DNA from: Streptomyces sp. NBC_01231
GTDB lineage: Bacteria; Actinomycetota; Actinomycetes; Streptomycetales; Streptomycetaceae
NCBI GenBank assembly: GCA_035999765.1
Contig: CP108521.1
Span: forward strand, 806,001-870,000
Direction: 5' to 3'
Length of the DNA stretch: 64,000 nucleotides
Shown here: piece by piece, positions 43,178 to 51,752 of the stretch
Layout of the letters: each line of letters opens with the position of its first letter
Position numbering within the stretch: position 1 is the first letter of the stretch
Made by a program: the position numbers and the translations under genes
The notes under the pieces: model-generated
Database searches by the model: none
What the model saw: only the letters and a program-made list of their open reading frames with translations
Told to the model about the DNA's origin: nothing

Positions 43178-43696
43178 TCACCCTTGGGAGGGAGGCACCG
43201 GGAAGAGCATGCAGCTGCTGGTGGCGTGGGCGAGCAGGCGGTCCTTCGCGTCGACCAACTGGGCCTGGGCGAGGGCGGTTTGGCGGCCCTTGCTGACAAC
43301 CGTGCCGATGGCACGCACCGTGCCCGTGTCCACGGTGATCCGTCGCAGGAACTTCACCGTCAGGTCGAGCGAGGTATAGGCCACCCTCTGCGGGAGAGTG
43401 GACTGGACGGCGCAGCCCGCCGCCGAGTCGAGCAGGGTGGCGAAGATTCCGCCGTGCACGCTGCCGATCGGGTTGTAGTGCTCCTCCCCCGGCGTCAGCG
43501 AGAAGACCGCCCTGCCCGGCTCCACCTCGTCCAGGGTGAAATCGATGGAGTAATTGATGGGCGGCCCCGGCAGTCGCCCTTCCTGCAGCTCGCGCAGGAA
43601 GTCGATGCCGGCCATGCGCCCGGCCGCCTCCGCCAGGATCGCGGGATCTTCCCATTGATACGTACGCGTTCGTCCCACGACCGAGTGCCTTCCCAT
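43178..43696 (-). CDS. PaaI family hotdog thioesterase
   Basis: Protein of 172 residues. The hotdog thioesterase signature is NPIGSVHGGIFATLLDSAAGCA, with the HGG turn and the acidic Asp of the active site, followed by VAYTSLDLTVKFLRRI. It hydrolyses acyl- or aryl-CoA esters. Start ATG 43696 has a poor ribosome site; GTG 43678 (VGRTRTYQW), with GGGAAGG nine bases before it, may be the true start. Divergent from the HxlR gene at 43742, with a 12-base perfect palindrome in a 45-base gap. Confidence 0.9.
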   Translation of the reverse strand: MGRHSVVGRTRTYQWEDPAILAEAAGRMAGIDFLRELQEGRLPGPPINYSIDFTLDEVEPGRAVFSLTPGEEHYNPIGSVHGGIFATLLDSAAGCAVQSTLPQRVAYTSLDLTVKFLRRITVDTGTVRAIGTVVSKGRQTALAQAQLVDAKDRLLAHATSSCMLFPVPPSQG

Positions 43697-43711
43697 CTGG
43701 CTTTTACGAGT

Positions 43712-43723
43712 GAAGCTAGCTTC
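43712..43723. promoter_or_regulatory. GAAGCTAGCTTC palindrome between thioesterase and HxlR genes
   Basis: Twelve bases, fully symmetric, in the 45-base gap between two divergent starts. Probable HxlR operator covering both promoters. Confidence 0.55.
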
Positions 43724-43741
43724 CGGCGCATCTGACTGTCA

Positions 43742-44239
43742 ATGGCGAAGCCAGACCCTTACGATGGCGGGATGGAGTGGCTTGAGGCGAGCACGGAGAA
43801 CTGCCCCGTCCAGCGCACGCTCGACGTGATCGGGGAGAAATGGACGCTGCTGATCCTGCGCGACGCCGTCAACGGCGTCCGCCGCTTCGACGACTTCCAC
43901 CGCCACATCGGCCTGTCCGAAGCCGTCCTCAGCGACCGCCTCCGCAAACTGACCGCAGCCGGCATCCTCAAGACCGTCCCCTACCAGGAACCCGGCACTC
44001 GCTCCCGCAACGAATACCGCCTGACCCGCAAGGGGTGGGACCTGTGGCCCGTCCTGATGGCACTCACCCAGTGGGGCGAGGCACACACCCTCGGCCCCGA
44101 AGGCCCCGTGCTGGACGTCCGCCACACCGACTGCGACGCCCCCGTCCGCGTCATCGTCGAATGCACCACGGAACACACCACCCTCACCCCCCGATACGTC
44201 ACCGCCCGACTGGCAACAGGCGCCCACCTCCGATCGTGA
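43742..44239 (+). CDS. HxlR-type transcriptional regulator
   Basis: Protein of 165 residues. CPVQRTLDVIGEKWTLLILRD is the conserved HxlR start with Cys, and LSEAVLSDRLRKLTAAGIL the recognition helix. No ribosome site precedes ATG 43742; ATG 43772 (MEWLEAST) is possible. Likely represses itself and the divergent thioesterase via the GAAGCTAGCTTC palindrome. The HxlR relatives at 7458 and 35389 belong to other operons, so at least three separate HxlR circuits sit in this window. Confidence 0.92.
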   Translation: MAKPDPYDGGMEWLEASTENCPVQRTLDVIGEKWTLLILRDAVNGVRRFDDFHRHIGLSEAVLSDRLRKLTAAGILKTVPYQEPGTRSRNEYRLTRKGWDLWPVLMALTQWGEAHTLGPEGPVLDVRHTDCDAPVRVIVECTTEHTTLTPRYVTARLATGAHLRS

Positions 44240-44293
44240 ACCATCCACCCAAGTCCGCATGATCACTGGACAGTGACCGAGTCACCTACCGGT

Positions 44294-44305
44294 CGTAATA
44301 TTACG
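44294..44305. promoter_or_regulatory. CGTAATATTACG palindrome (site I)
   Basis: A perfect 12-base palindrome made of the same half-sites as the regulon element, but in reversed order (CRTAAT then ATTAYG). It lies 66 bases upstream of the broken TetR paralogue at 44371. Confidence 0.5.
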
Positions 44306-44370
44306 TATGTCAGGTCATGGACTATCCTGAACACGAGGCAGCGGTCTTACGGAGCGAACGGAGGAACTTC

Positions 44371-44945
44371 GTGGCGCGTTACGCCAAGGAGCACAAGCAG
44401 GTGACCCGGCAACGCATCATCGAGAAGGCCGGCACCGGTTCAAGCAGGACGGCATCGACGGCTCGGGCATCTCCACGCTGATGTCGGACGCCGGGCTCAC
44501 CAACGGAGCCTTCTACGCCCACTTCGCATCCAAGGACGACCTCGTCGCCCATGTCGTGGCCGACGAACTGCGCACACAGATCGCGAAGTACGACACCCTC
44601 CGACCCGGCCGCCAGGGACTGGAGGACCTCATTCGCGAATATCTGTCCCCTGCGCATCGGGACAATCCCGGCCTCGGATGCCCCTCCGCCGCCCTGCTCG
44701 ACGAGATCGGCCGCTGCGAGGACGGGGCCAAGCAGGCCTACACCGACGGCACGCGGGACATGGTGGAAGAGATCGCCGCCCGTCTGACGCCTGAGGATCC
44801 GAAGTCAGCTCGCGGCACGGCCCTCGGACTCTTCACCATGCTGGTGGGGACGCTGCAACTGTCCCGCGCCCTCTCCGACCGGAAGTACGCTGACGAAATC
44901 CTTGATCAGGGAATCGAGAACGCGCTCACATTCATGAATTCATGA
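44371..44945 (+). pseudogene. TetR/AcrR repressor (paralogue 3 of 3), frameshifted
   Basis: Starts well: GGAGGA ten bases before GTG 44371, then VARYAKEHKQVTRQRIIEKAG. After codon 21 (GCCGGC) one base is missing compared with the paralogues at 20190 and 28812. The frame shifts, and the rest (FKQDGIDGSGISTLM, LTNGAFYAHFASKDDL, through to the C-terminus) continues in another frame to the stop at 44945. Apart from this base the gene is complete. Either a recent pseudogene or a sequencing error at a short GC run. A re-start at ATG 44481 would lack helix 1. Confidence 0.8.
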
Positions 44946-45237
44946 GGTGAGAGGAGCATCTGCGGCCGCCCCACGAAGTCGCCGGGAGGCTCCTCCGACG
45001 AGGACCACAAACACGCCGGAGGCCAGCGCCCGATCCCGACCTGGCCATCGCGTTCAGTCGGCAACGCTGCCGGACCGACGGTCGACCGTGCGGGAGGGGC
45101 GCCCCCCCCCTCACGCCGCGAGGTCCGTTCGCGCATCAAGCACGCTGTCACCTGATTCAAGGGCCGGCCGATCCACGTGGCCCGACGCACTCACAGAACG
45201 CACTCGTCCGCGCCGCAGGTCACCCGCTCGCCCTGAA

Positions 45238-45251
45238 ATTATGAATGTAAT
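45238..45251. promoter_or_regulatory. ATTAYG-N2-CRTAAT palindrome (site J)
   Basis: ATTATGAATGTAAT, 13 of 14 matches, 26 bases before the ATG of the hydrolase fragment at 45277. Its operator seems to have survived the loss of the gene. The stretch 44946-45237 before it shows no gene and contains a run of nine C near 45107. Confidence 0.55.
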
Positions 45252-45276
45252 GCAATAAGCGCCCACCCCTTCACCC

Positions 45277-45522
45277 ATGCTCATCACCGAGCCCCCCGGC
45301 CAACTCCATCCCAAGCTCTCCCTGTTCTTCACCGAAACCGCGGCCGGCCGGGGGGCCGGACGGGCTTTCCTCGCACGGCTGAAGGAGCACACTCACGACC
45401 GCGACAAGGACATCTCACTGCCGTCGCTCCGTGCCCAACTGAAGGCCATGAGCCGCGCGCGGCGATGTGACGGCGCAGGCCCCCTGGCAAGTCGTGCGGT
45501 GGGGTGTGCGGTCAGGAGCTGA
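45277..45522 (+). pseudogene. alpha/beta hydrolase internal fragment
   Basis: The open frame LSLFFTETAAGRGAGRAFLA and RLKEHTHDRDKDISLPS matches the cap region of the hydrolase at 18866 (FLFFTRTAGGRRAGKQFLA, RLKERTHDRDKAISLTS). The N-terminal half with the nucleophile and the C-terminal half with the His are both missing. Together with the broken TetR upstream it looks like a decayed copy of the hydrolase-TetR cassette at 18866-20795. Confidence 0.75.
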
Positions 45523-46003
45523 CGATACGGCGCACGTTGTCCACAGCGCCGCAGCCTGCCTTCAGCTGACGCTCCCGCTCTGCAAGGAACGCCCCGCCCA
45601 GCTCCTCCCGACGTTCCATGGCAACGTTCTCGCGTGCTCCGTTGAGGATGGTGCGCTCCTCCTCGTCGGCGTGGTGCGTGACGGCCTCCACGAGCTCTTC
45701 CAGCTTCGCGTCCCACTCCTCGGAGCCGACTTCGTCGACCTCCAGGAGTGCGAGGAGCGCCTTGTTGCCCTCCTCGTGCTCCTCCTCGCCGTGCTCAAGC
45801 TCTTCGTCCTCGATCTTCTTGTAGCGCTTGAGGGCCGGGTACACCTTCGCCTCTTCCGCCTGCGCGTGCGCGATCAACAGATCGGCGAACTCCCGCAGGG
45901 CGGCCGCCCGGTCAGCTTCGACGCTGCGCATCAGACGAAAGAGATCCTCCATCTTTCGGTGATCCTGGAGGATGAGTTCTACGACGTCTCGTGTCTCGGC
46001 CAT
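45512..46003 (-). CDS. hemerythrin HHE domain protein
   Basis: Protein of 163 residues, helical throughout. Histidine/glutamate ligands typical of a di-iron hemerythrin-like centre occur in ILQDHRKMEDLF, LIAHAQAEEAKVYP, ELEHGEEEHEE and VTHHADEEERTIL. Such proteins bind O2 or NO, or serve in redox and iron sensing. ATG 46003 has no strong ribosome site. Monocistronic; divergent from the DEAD-box helicase at 46216 across 212 bases that include a TAAAAT stretch near 46127 but no clear operator. Confidence 0.92.
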   Translation of the reverse strand: MAETRDVVELILQDHRKMEDLFRLMRSVEADRAAALREFADLLIAHAQAEEAKVYPALKRYKKIEDEELEHGEEEHEEGNKALLALLEVDEVGSEEWDAKLEELVEAVTHHADEEERTILNGARENVAMERREELGGAFLAERERQLKAGCGAVDNVRRIVSS

Positions 46004-46215
46004 GGGGAACAGGCATCACTTTCGTACGAGGGAACCTTGCCGGACCCGACTACCCCGGTCCGCCGTGTTCAGTGATCCCGGTGTACGGGGCGGATGGACC
46101 GGGTCGGCATCCCGGTGCCCGCGGGTAAAATACGAGCACGCTTCGACACCGCCGGCGTCCGTACCAAGAGGTACGAGCCGGCACGTTCCGGGGCACCAGA
46201 TCAGGAAGGTTCCCC

Positions 46216-47634
46216 ATGAACACGAAGTCGTCGTCGGCTGGACTCCCCCGTGGCGGCAAGCCGCAGCGGGCGACTGCTCGGCAGAACGAACTCCCGACGC
46301 CGGCCGGGATGTCCTCGGGGCTGCCGCCTGCCGGCTCCTTCGAAGCGCTCGGGCTGCCGTCGGAGCTGATGACGACGCTGATCGGCCTCGGAGTGACGGA
46401 GCCGTTCCCGATCCAGGCGGCGACCCTGCCCAACGCGCTGGCCGGCCGCGACGTCCTCGGCCGTGCGCGGACCGGCTCCGGCAAGACGCTGGCTTTCGGG
46501 CTGGCGCTGCTCATGCGGACGGCAGGTCTGCGAGCGGAGTCGAAACGACCGCTGGCTCTGGTGCTGGTGCCGACCCGGGAACTCGCACAGCAGGTGAGCG
46601 ACGCGCTGGCCCCGTACGCGCAGACGCTGAACGTGCGACTGGCGACGGTCGTCGGAGGACTGTCGATCAACCGGCAGTCGGCGCTGCTGCGAACCGGAAC
46701 CGAGGTGGTCATCGCGACGCCGGGGCGCCTGGCCGACCTGGTGTCGCGTCGGGACTGCCACCTCAATCAGGTACGGATCACGGTGCTGGACGAGGCGGAC
46801 CAGATGTGCGACCTGGGTTTCCTGCCGCAGGTCTCCGACATTTTGGACCAGGTCCGCTCCGACGGGCAGCGCCTGTTGTTCTCGGCCACTCTCGACCGCG
46901 ACGTCGACCATCTGGTGCGGACCTACCTTCACGACCCGGTTCTGGCATCCGTCGATCATGTGGCGGGCTCGGTCTCCACGATGGAACACCACGTGCTGAA
47001 CATCCACGCCGCCGACAAGTACGCGACCGCGACCGAAATCGCCGCACGGGACGGCCGGGTGCTGATGTTCCTGGACACCAAGGCCGGCGTGGACCAGTTC
47101 ACCCGTCACCTGCGGGCCAGCGGCGTACCGGCCGGGGCCCTGCACAGTGGCAAGTCGCAGCCGCAGCGCATGCACACACTCGGCCGGTTCAAGGACGGTG
47201 AGATCACCGTGCTGGTGGCAACCAATGTCGCGGCGCGAGGCATTCACATCGACGCGCTCGACCTCGTGGTCAATGTCGACCCGCCGGCCGACGCCAAGGA
47301 CTACCTGCACCGTGGGGGGCGCACCGCACGCGCCGGGGAGTCAGGAAACGTGGTCACCCTGGTCACCCCCAACCAACGGCGCGACGTGAACCGGATAATG
47401 TCCGACGCCGGGATCCGGCCGACGATCACGCAGGTACGATCCGGCGAGGAGAAGCTGGCCGCCATCACCGGGGCGAAACGCCCGCCGACAGGCGGGAAGA
47501 GCAGCACCGGCAACATCCCCTTCCGCGGCCTCGGCTCACGTACGGGCCGTCCCGCGAAGGAGTCCCGCAAAGCCGCCGAGGCCCGCAAGGCCGCCGAGGC
47601 CCGGGCGGCGGCTCGGGTACGCAAGGGCCGCTGA
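46216..47634 (+). CDS. DEAD-box RNA helicase
   Basis: Protein of 472 residues, ATP-dependent RNA unwinding (cytoplasm). All core motifs are visible: Q-motif region EPFPIQAATLP, motif I ARTGSGKT, Ia PTRELAQQ, Ib TPGRLADL, II DEADQM, III SATLDRD, V ATNVAARGIH and VI HRGGRTARAG. The C-terminal tail is basic and Ala-rich (KESRKAAEARKAAEARAAAR), an RNA-binding extension as in cold-adaptation helicases. ATG 46216 has AGGAAGG eight bases upstream. Cold or ribosome stress is a likely setting. Confidence 0.95.
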   Translation: MNTKSSSAGLPRGGKPQRATARQNELPTPAGMSSGLPPAGSFEALGLPSELMTTLIGLGVTEPFPIQAATLPNALAGRDVLGRARTGSGKTLAFGLALLMRTAGLRAESKRPLALVLVPTRELAQQVSDALAPYAQTLNVRLATVVGGLSINRQSALLRTGTEVVIATPGRLADLVSRRDCHLNQVRITVLDEADQMCDLGFLPQVSDILDQVRSDGQRLLFSATLDRDVDHLVRTYLHDPVLASVDHVAGSVSTMEHHVLNIHAADKYATATEIAARDGRVLMFLDTKAGVDQFTRHLRASGVPAGALHSGKSQPQRMHTLGRFKDGEITVLVATNVAARGIHIDALDLVVNVDPPADAKDYLHRGGRTARAGESGNVVTLVTPNQRRDVNRIMSDAGIRPTITQVRSGEEKLAAITGAKRPPTGGKSSTGNIPFRGLGSRTGRPAKESRKAAEARKAAEARAAARVRKGR

Positions 47635-47699
47635 CGCGGGGCGGGCAACGGTACGTCACCCCCGGCCTCCCAGCGGTGGCGCCCTCGGGATGGACTCCT

Positions 47700-47882
47700 T
47701 CAGGCGTGCTCGCCGACCGGGGTCCGCTCGGGAACTGCGGCTTCCTCGAGCAGCACGGCAGCGATCGTGAAGCGGACGGCCCTGATGGACAACGGCCCGA
47801 CGTCCGCCAGCACCTCCTTGGTCACCGCGTACGAGCTGCTCCAGAACAGGGCGGCCGCGACGACGGAACAGCTCGCCGAGAC
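47700..47882 (-). pseudogene. EamA (DMT) family transporter, N-terminal remnant
   Basis: The minus-strand frame reads VVAAALFWSSSYAVTKEVLA, then DVGPLSIRAVRFTIAAVLL, the first one to two membrane helices of an EamA metabolite exporter, then diverges and stops. About 60 codons of roughly 300 remain, without a start codon. It abuts the AsnC remnant head to head. AsnC/EamA genes are normally divergent with a promoter between, and that region has been lost. Confidence 0.65.
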
Positions 47883-48290
47883 GGTCGGCGCACCAACCGG
47901 GACCTGGCGCAGGAGTTGGGGATCGCCCCCTCCACTTGCCTGGAGCGGGTGCGCTCGCTCCGTGAGCGCGGTGTGCTGCTCGGGTTCCACGCCGAGGTGG
48001 ACCTCCCCTCGGTGGGCCGCGGGCTGCAGGCGATCATCGCCGTGCGGGTACGGCCGCCGACGCGTGCGGTCATCGTGCAGTTTCAGGCCTTCGTGGCACG
48101 GATGCCCGAGGTGATCGGGGTCTTCGTGCTGACCGGCACCGACGACTTCCTCCTCCATGTGGCGGTTCGCGACGCCGACCATCTGCATTCGGTCGTCCTG
48201 GACAAGCTGACTGAGCGACAGGAGCTCGCGGACGTACGTACCTCGGTGGTCTACAGGCACTCGCGGAAGACCGTCATCGAGCCGATGTGA
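47874..48290 (+). pseudogene. Lrp/AsnC family regulator lacking its N-terminus
   Basis: The frame reads DGRRTNRDLAQELGIAPSTC and LERVRSLRERGVL, the recognition helices of an AsnC winged helix, followed by a complete RAM ligand domain to VYRHSRKTVIEP. The first helix, normally about 18 residues with a DxxDxxIL pattern, and the start codon are missing; upstream codons (back to 47676) instead lie antisense to the EamA remnant. It is probably non-functional, though an open frame from ATG 47676 exists and a chimeric protein cannot be excluded. Confidence 0.6.
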
Positions 48291-48342
48291 GGCCCTCCAG
48301 GGTGGGGATCAGCCAGGGGCCGAGGCCCCGATGGACAGGAGC

Positions 48343-49995
48343 TCATCCATGTCCCGGAACAACGTGCCCGTCGCGCAGCGTCAGGTGGGAGCCGTCGAAG
48401 CGGGACCGCATACGGCGGTCGTGGGTGACGACGACCACGGTGCCCTGGTAGTCCGTCAACGCCTCTTCCAGTTCTTCGACGAGCTCGGGCGCCAGATGGT
48501 TGGTCGGCTCGTCCAACAGGAGCAGGTCCACCGGCTCGGTCACCAGCCGGGCCAGTTCGATGCGGCGCCGTTGGCCGTATGACAGGTCCTCCACCCGTTG
48601 CCGTAGGTCGTCCGGGCTGAACAGGCCGAGCGACAGCAGCGCCTCGCTGTGCTCGTCGAGGGTGCCGACCCGTCCGCTGCCGAACGCCTGAACCACCGTC
48701 AGACCCGGCGGCCAGGGAGCCTGTTCCTGCCGCAGATGCCCCACCCGTCCTGTCACCCGCACCGTTCCACCGTCCGGCGTCAGCTCTTTGGCCAGCACCC
48801 GCAACAGCGTCGTCTTGCCCGCCCCGTTGGGGCCGGTGATCAACAGCCGCTCCCCTGGCCCGAGGCTCAGGGAATCGATGCTGAGCCGGTCACCGACTCG
48901 CACGTCGATGACTTCGGCCACCGTCTCCCGCGGCTGCACGGCCCCGGTGGTGATCTCGGCGGTGAAGGTGAGCGGCTCGGGGGGAGCCGCGACGGGGTTC
49001 TCGGTCAGCCGCGCGACCCGTTCCTTGGCGTTGCGGATCCGCACCATCGCCCCGTGGCCGCGCCCTCGCGTGCGGAACCCCCCGGCACCGAAGACGGCCA
49101 ACGGCAGCTTGCGCGGAATGGTGTCCAGCCGCGCCACGTTGGACGCGATCACCTCCCGGCTGCGGTCCAGTTCGGCCCGCCACCGCTCGTACTCCAGCAG
49201 CCGGCGCTGCCGTTGCGCCGCCTTCGCCTGCAGATAGCCCTGGTAGCCGTTGCCGTAGCGCGCCACCTTTCCGGAGTCGACCTCCAGGATCGTGGTGGTG
49301 AGCCGGTCGAGGAACAACCGGTCGTGGGTGACCGCGACGACGGTGCCGCGGTGATCGCGAAGGTGTTCCTCGAGCCATCCCACCGCCCGGTCGTCCAGGT
49401 CATTGGTCGGCTCGTCCAGCAGCAGCAGTTCGGGCTCCGACGCCAGTGTCCCGGCCAGTGCCAGGCGTGAGCGCTCACCGCCGGACAAGGTGCTCAGTTG
49501 CCGGCCGCGCTCCAGTCCCGGCAGCCCCAGCCCGTGCAACGCGATCTCCACACGGGAGTCGGCCTCGTAGCCACCACGGGCCTGGTACCGGTCGACCAGA
49601 TCCGCGTAGTTCTGAAGGAGGGCGGAGAGCTGGGCGTCCTGCCCCGCCTGGCAGGGCCGTTCGGCCAAGGCGACTTCGGCCTCGCGCATCCCCTCCTCCA
49701 GTTCCCGAAGGTCGGCCAGGGCCAGATCGACGGCGTCCTGGACCGTGGCGTCAAGCGGCAGTTCCAGCGTCTGGGCGAGATGGCCGACGCCTCCGGGCGC
49801 GACTACCGTCAGTGCCCCGTTGTCGGGCTGCTCACGTCCGGCGATGATCTTGAGCAGGGTGGACTTGCCTGATCCGTTGTCCCCGATGACCCCGACCTTC
49901 TCGCCCGGCTTGATCGTGAAACCGACGCGATCGAGTACGACTTGGTCCTGGTAGCGCTTGGTGATGTCCTGCAGAGCGAGTTGGGCTGTCGGCAC
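48343..49995 (-). CDS. ABC-F family ribosome-protection ATPase
   Basis: Protein of 550 residues with two ABC domains and no membrane helices, so an ABC-F translation factor rather than a transporter. Domain 1: GDNGSGKST, LSGGERSRLALAG, LLLLDEPTNDLDD. Domain 2: GPNGAGKTT, LSYGQRRRIELA, LLLLDEPTNHLAP. The interdomain linker is long and Arg-rich, as in antibiotic-resistance ABC-F (macrolide, lincosamide, streptogramin, pleuromutilin types). GTG 49995 has GGAGGA eight bases upstream. It follows hflX but has its own promoter-like element and a 180-base leader, suggesting drug-inducible control. Confidence 0.92.
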   Translation of the reverse strand: MPTAQLALQDITKRYQDQVVLDRVGFTIKPGEKVGVIGDNGSGKSTLLKIIAGREQPDNGALTVVAPGGVGHLAQTLELPLDATVQDAVDLALADLRELEEGMREAEVALAERPCQAGQDAQLSALLQNYADLVDRYQARGGYEADSRVEIALHGLGLPGLERGRQLSTLSGGERSRLALAGTLASEPELLLLDEPTNDLDDRAVGWLEEHLRDHRGTVVAVTHDRLFLDRLTTTILEVDSGKVARYGNGYQGYLQAKAAQRQRRLLEYERWRAELDRSREVIASNVARLDTIPRKLPLAVFGAGGFRTRGRGHGAMVRIRNAKERVARLTENPVAAPPEPLTFTAEITTGAVQPRETVAEVIDVRVGDRLSIDSLSLGPGERLLITGPNGAGKTTLLRVLAKELTPDGGTVRVTGRVGHLRQEQAPWPPGLTVVQAFGSGRVGTLDEHSEALLSLGLFSPDDLRQRVEDLSYGQRRRIELARLVTEPVDLLLLDEPTNHLAPELVEELEEALTDYQGTVVVVTHDRRMRSRFDGSHLTLRDGHVVPGHG

Positions 49996-50174
49996 GCGGC
50001 TGTCCTCCGGATCGGTTGAGTGATGTCTGCCGCGCACAGGAAAACGCCGACATGGCGGACAACTCCGCAGCGTCGCTTTCTTCAGGCATGCACGGCCTGG
50101 CGCGGTGACGGAGCCGAGCTTCGACGTCCCGCGCCCTACGGATCACTAACCGATCACAGAGAACCCATACCGTC

Positions 50175-50212
50175 ACCGTAGGCGGTACGGAAATGAACCG
50201 GCAACTGGTTTT
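50175..50212 (-). promoter_or_regulatory. candidate WblC/WhiB7-type promoter of the ABC-F gene
   Basis: On the minus strand AAAA (50212-50209) precedes TTGCCG (50204-50199), and TACGGT (50180-50175) follows at an 18-base spacing. An A/T block directly upstream of the -35 box is a mark of WblC/WhiB7-dependent promoters. The transcript would have a leader of about 170 bases before GTG 49995, with a GTG-initiated reading frame at 50176 (VTVWVLCDRLVIRR). Inference from pattern only. Confidence 0.4.
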
Positions 50213-50249
50213 GACGAAGCCGCCCGGTCCGCCCGGCCCGGTCAGGTCA

Positions 50250-50287
50250 GGGCGGGAGAACCAGGCGGTGGACCGGCCCTCCCGCCC
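50250..50287 (-). terminator. stem-loop after hflX
   Basis: Nine-base perfect arms, GGGCGGGAG (50250-50258) and CTCCCGCCC (50279-50287), with a 20-base loop, beginning five bases after the hflX stop codon. No T tract. Confidence 0.55.
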
Positions 50288-50291
50288 CGGA

Positions 50292-51740
50292 TCACGGCTG
50301 CGGGTACGCCCGCAGCGCGGAGGCGAGCTCCGGACTCACGCGCGCCCGGAGCCGAGTGCCCTGCTCGGTGTGTTCGGCGGAGAGCACCTCCCCCTCCTGG
50401 TGGGCCCGCGAGAGCAGGCCGCCCTCGGTGTAGGGGACCATGGCCTCGACCTCCACCTCGGGGTGCGGCAGCAGGGCGTCGATGAGGTCCCGCAGGTCCC
50501 CGATGCCCTGCCCGGAGCGCGCGGAGACGGCGATCGAGCCCGGTTCCGCCTCCAGCAGCCGGGCCACGACGTCCGGGTCGGCGGCGTCCGCCTTGTTGAC
50601 GACCACGACCTCCTTGATTCCATCCGCGCCGATGTCACGCAAAACCTCCCGGACGGAGGCAAGTTGTGCCTCCGGCTCCGGATGCGATCCGTCCACCACG
50701 TGCACCACCAGGTGCGCGTCCGCGACCTCGTCGATGGTGGAGCGAAACGCCTCCACCAGGTGGTGTGGAAGGTGCCGTACGAAACCGACGGTGTCGGCGA
50801 CGGTGAACGTGCGGCCGGTCGGGGTCTGCGCCCGCCGTACGGTCGTGTCCAGGGTCGCGAACAGCGCGTTCTCCACCAGCACTCCGGCCCCGGTGAGCCG
50901 GTTCAGCAGAGAGGACTTACCCGCGTTGGTGTAGCCCGCGAGGGCGACCGACAGCACCCGGTTGCGACGGCGCTCCTCGCGCTTGACCTCCCGTCCCGTC
51001 TCCAACTGGGCGATCTCCCGCCGGAGTTTGGCCATCCGCCCGTGAATCTGCCGGCGGTCGGTCTCGATCTTCGTCTCGCCGGGTCCGCGGGTCGCCATTC
51101 CGCCCCCGCCACCGCCGCCCATCTGCCGGGACATCGACTGGCCCCAGCCGCGCAGCCTCGGGAGCATGTACTGCATCTGGGCCAGCGCCACCTGGGCCTT
51201 GCCCTCCCGGGACTTGGCGTGCTGCGCGAAGATGTCCAGGATCAGCGCCGTGCGGTCCACGACCTTGGCACCCACCACGTCCTCCAGATGCACCAGTTGG
51301 CTGGGGCTGAGTTCCCCGTCGCAGACCACGGTGTCGGCGCCGACCTCCTCCACGATCTCTCGCAGCTCGACGGCCTTGCCCGATCCGATGTAGGTCGCCG
51401 GATCGGGTTTGTGCCGCCGCTGGATGACCGCGTCGCACACCGAGGCGCCGGCCGTCTCGGCCAGCGCGGCCAGCTCGGCGAGCGAGTTCTCGGCGTCGTC
51501 GGCGGTGCCCGACGTCCACACACCGACGAGTACGACTTGCTCCAGGCGGAGTTGGCGGTACTCGACCTCGGTGACGTCGGAGAGTTCGGTGGAGAGCCCC
51601 GTGACGCGACGCAGCGCGGCCCGCTCGTCGCGGTCGTACTGCTCGCCGTCGAGGCCGTCGGCGTCCAGAGGCACGAGGTGCTCGTCCATCAGTGCGTGGG
51701 CACGCTGCTGCTGGACGGGGGAGCCTTCGGAATGGGTCAT
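50292..51740 (-). CDS. hflX: GTPase HflX
   Basis: Protein of 482 residues. N-terminal HflX domain (AGASVCDAVIQRRHKPDPAT, YIGSGKAVELREIV), a Gly-rich linker, GPGETKIETDRR, and a G domain with G1 GYTNAGKSS, G3 DTVGFV and G4 NKAD. HflX binds and splits stalled 70S ribosomes during heat or antibiotic stress, and some homologues give macrolide-lincosamide resistance. ATG 51740 has AAAGGA about seven bases upstream. Upstream is a 44-codon open frame ending 12 bases before it and a stem-loop. The next gene on the strand is the ABC-F gene. Confidence 0.95.
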   Translation of the reverse strand: MTHSEGSPVQQQRAHALMDEHLVPLDADGLDGEQYDRDERAALRRVTGLSTELSDVTEVEYRQLRLEQVVLVGVWTSGTADDAENSLAELAALAETAGASVCDAVIQRRHKPDPATYIGSGKAVELREIVEEVGADTVVCDGELSPSQLVHLEDVVGAKVVDRTALILDIFAQHAKSREGKAQVALAQMQYMLPRLRGWGQSMSRQMGGGGGGGMATRGPGETKIETDRRQIHGRMAKLRREIAQLETGREVKREERRRNRVLSVALAGYTNAGKSSLLNRLTGAGVLVENALFATLDTTVRRAQTPTGRTFTVADTVGFVRHLPHHLVEAFRSTIDEVADAHLVVHVVDGSHPEPEAQLASVREVLRDIGADGIKEVVVVNKADAADPDVVARLLEAEPGSIAVSARSGQGIGDLRDLIDALLPHPEVEVEAMVPYTEGGLLSRAHQEGEVLSAEHTEQGTRLRARVSPELASALRAYPQP

Positions 51741-51752
51741 GTGGATCCTTTC

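Noticed and set aside
41100..43655. Very long minus-strand open frame (851 codons) across the propionyl-CoA synthetase gene
   Set aside because: It is antisense to a gene with all ANL motifs, has low-complexity Gly/Val/Asp-rich composition and no domain. Long antisense frames are expected at this GC content.
45100..45115. Run of about nine C as a phase-variation tract
   Set aside because: It lies in non-coding sequence with no gene whose frame it could switch; may also be a sequencing artefact.
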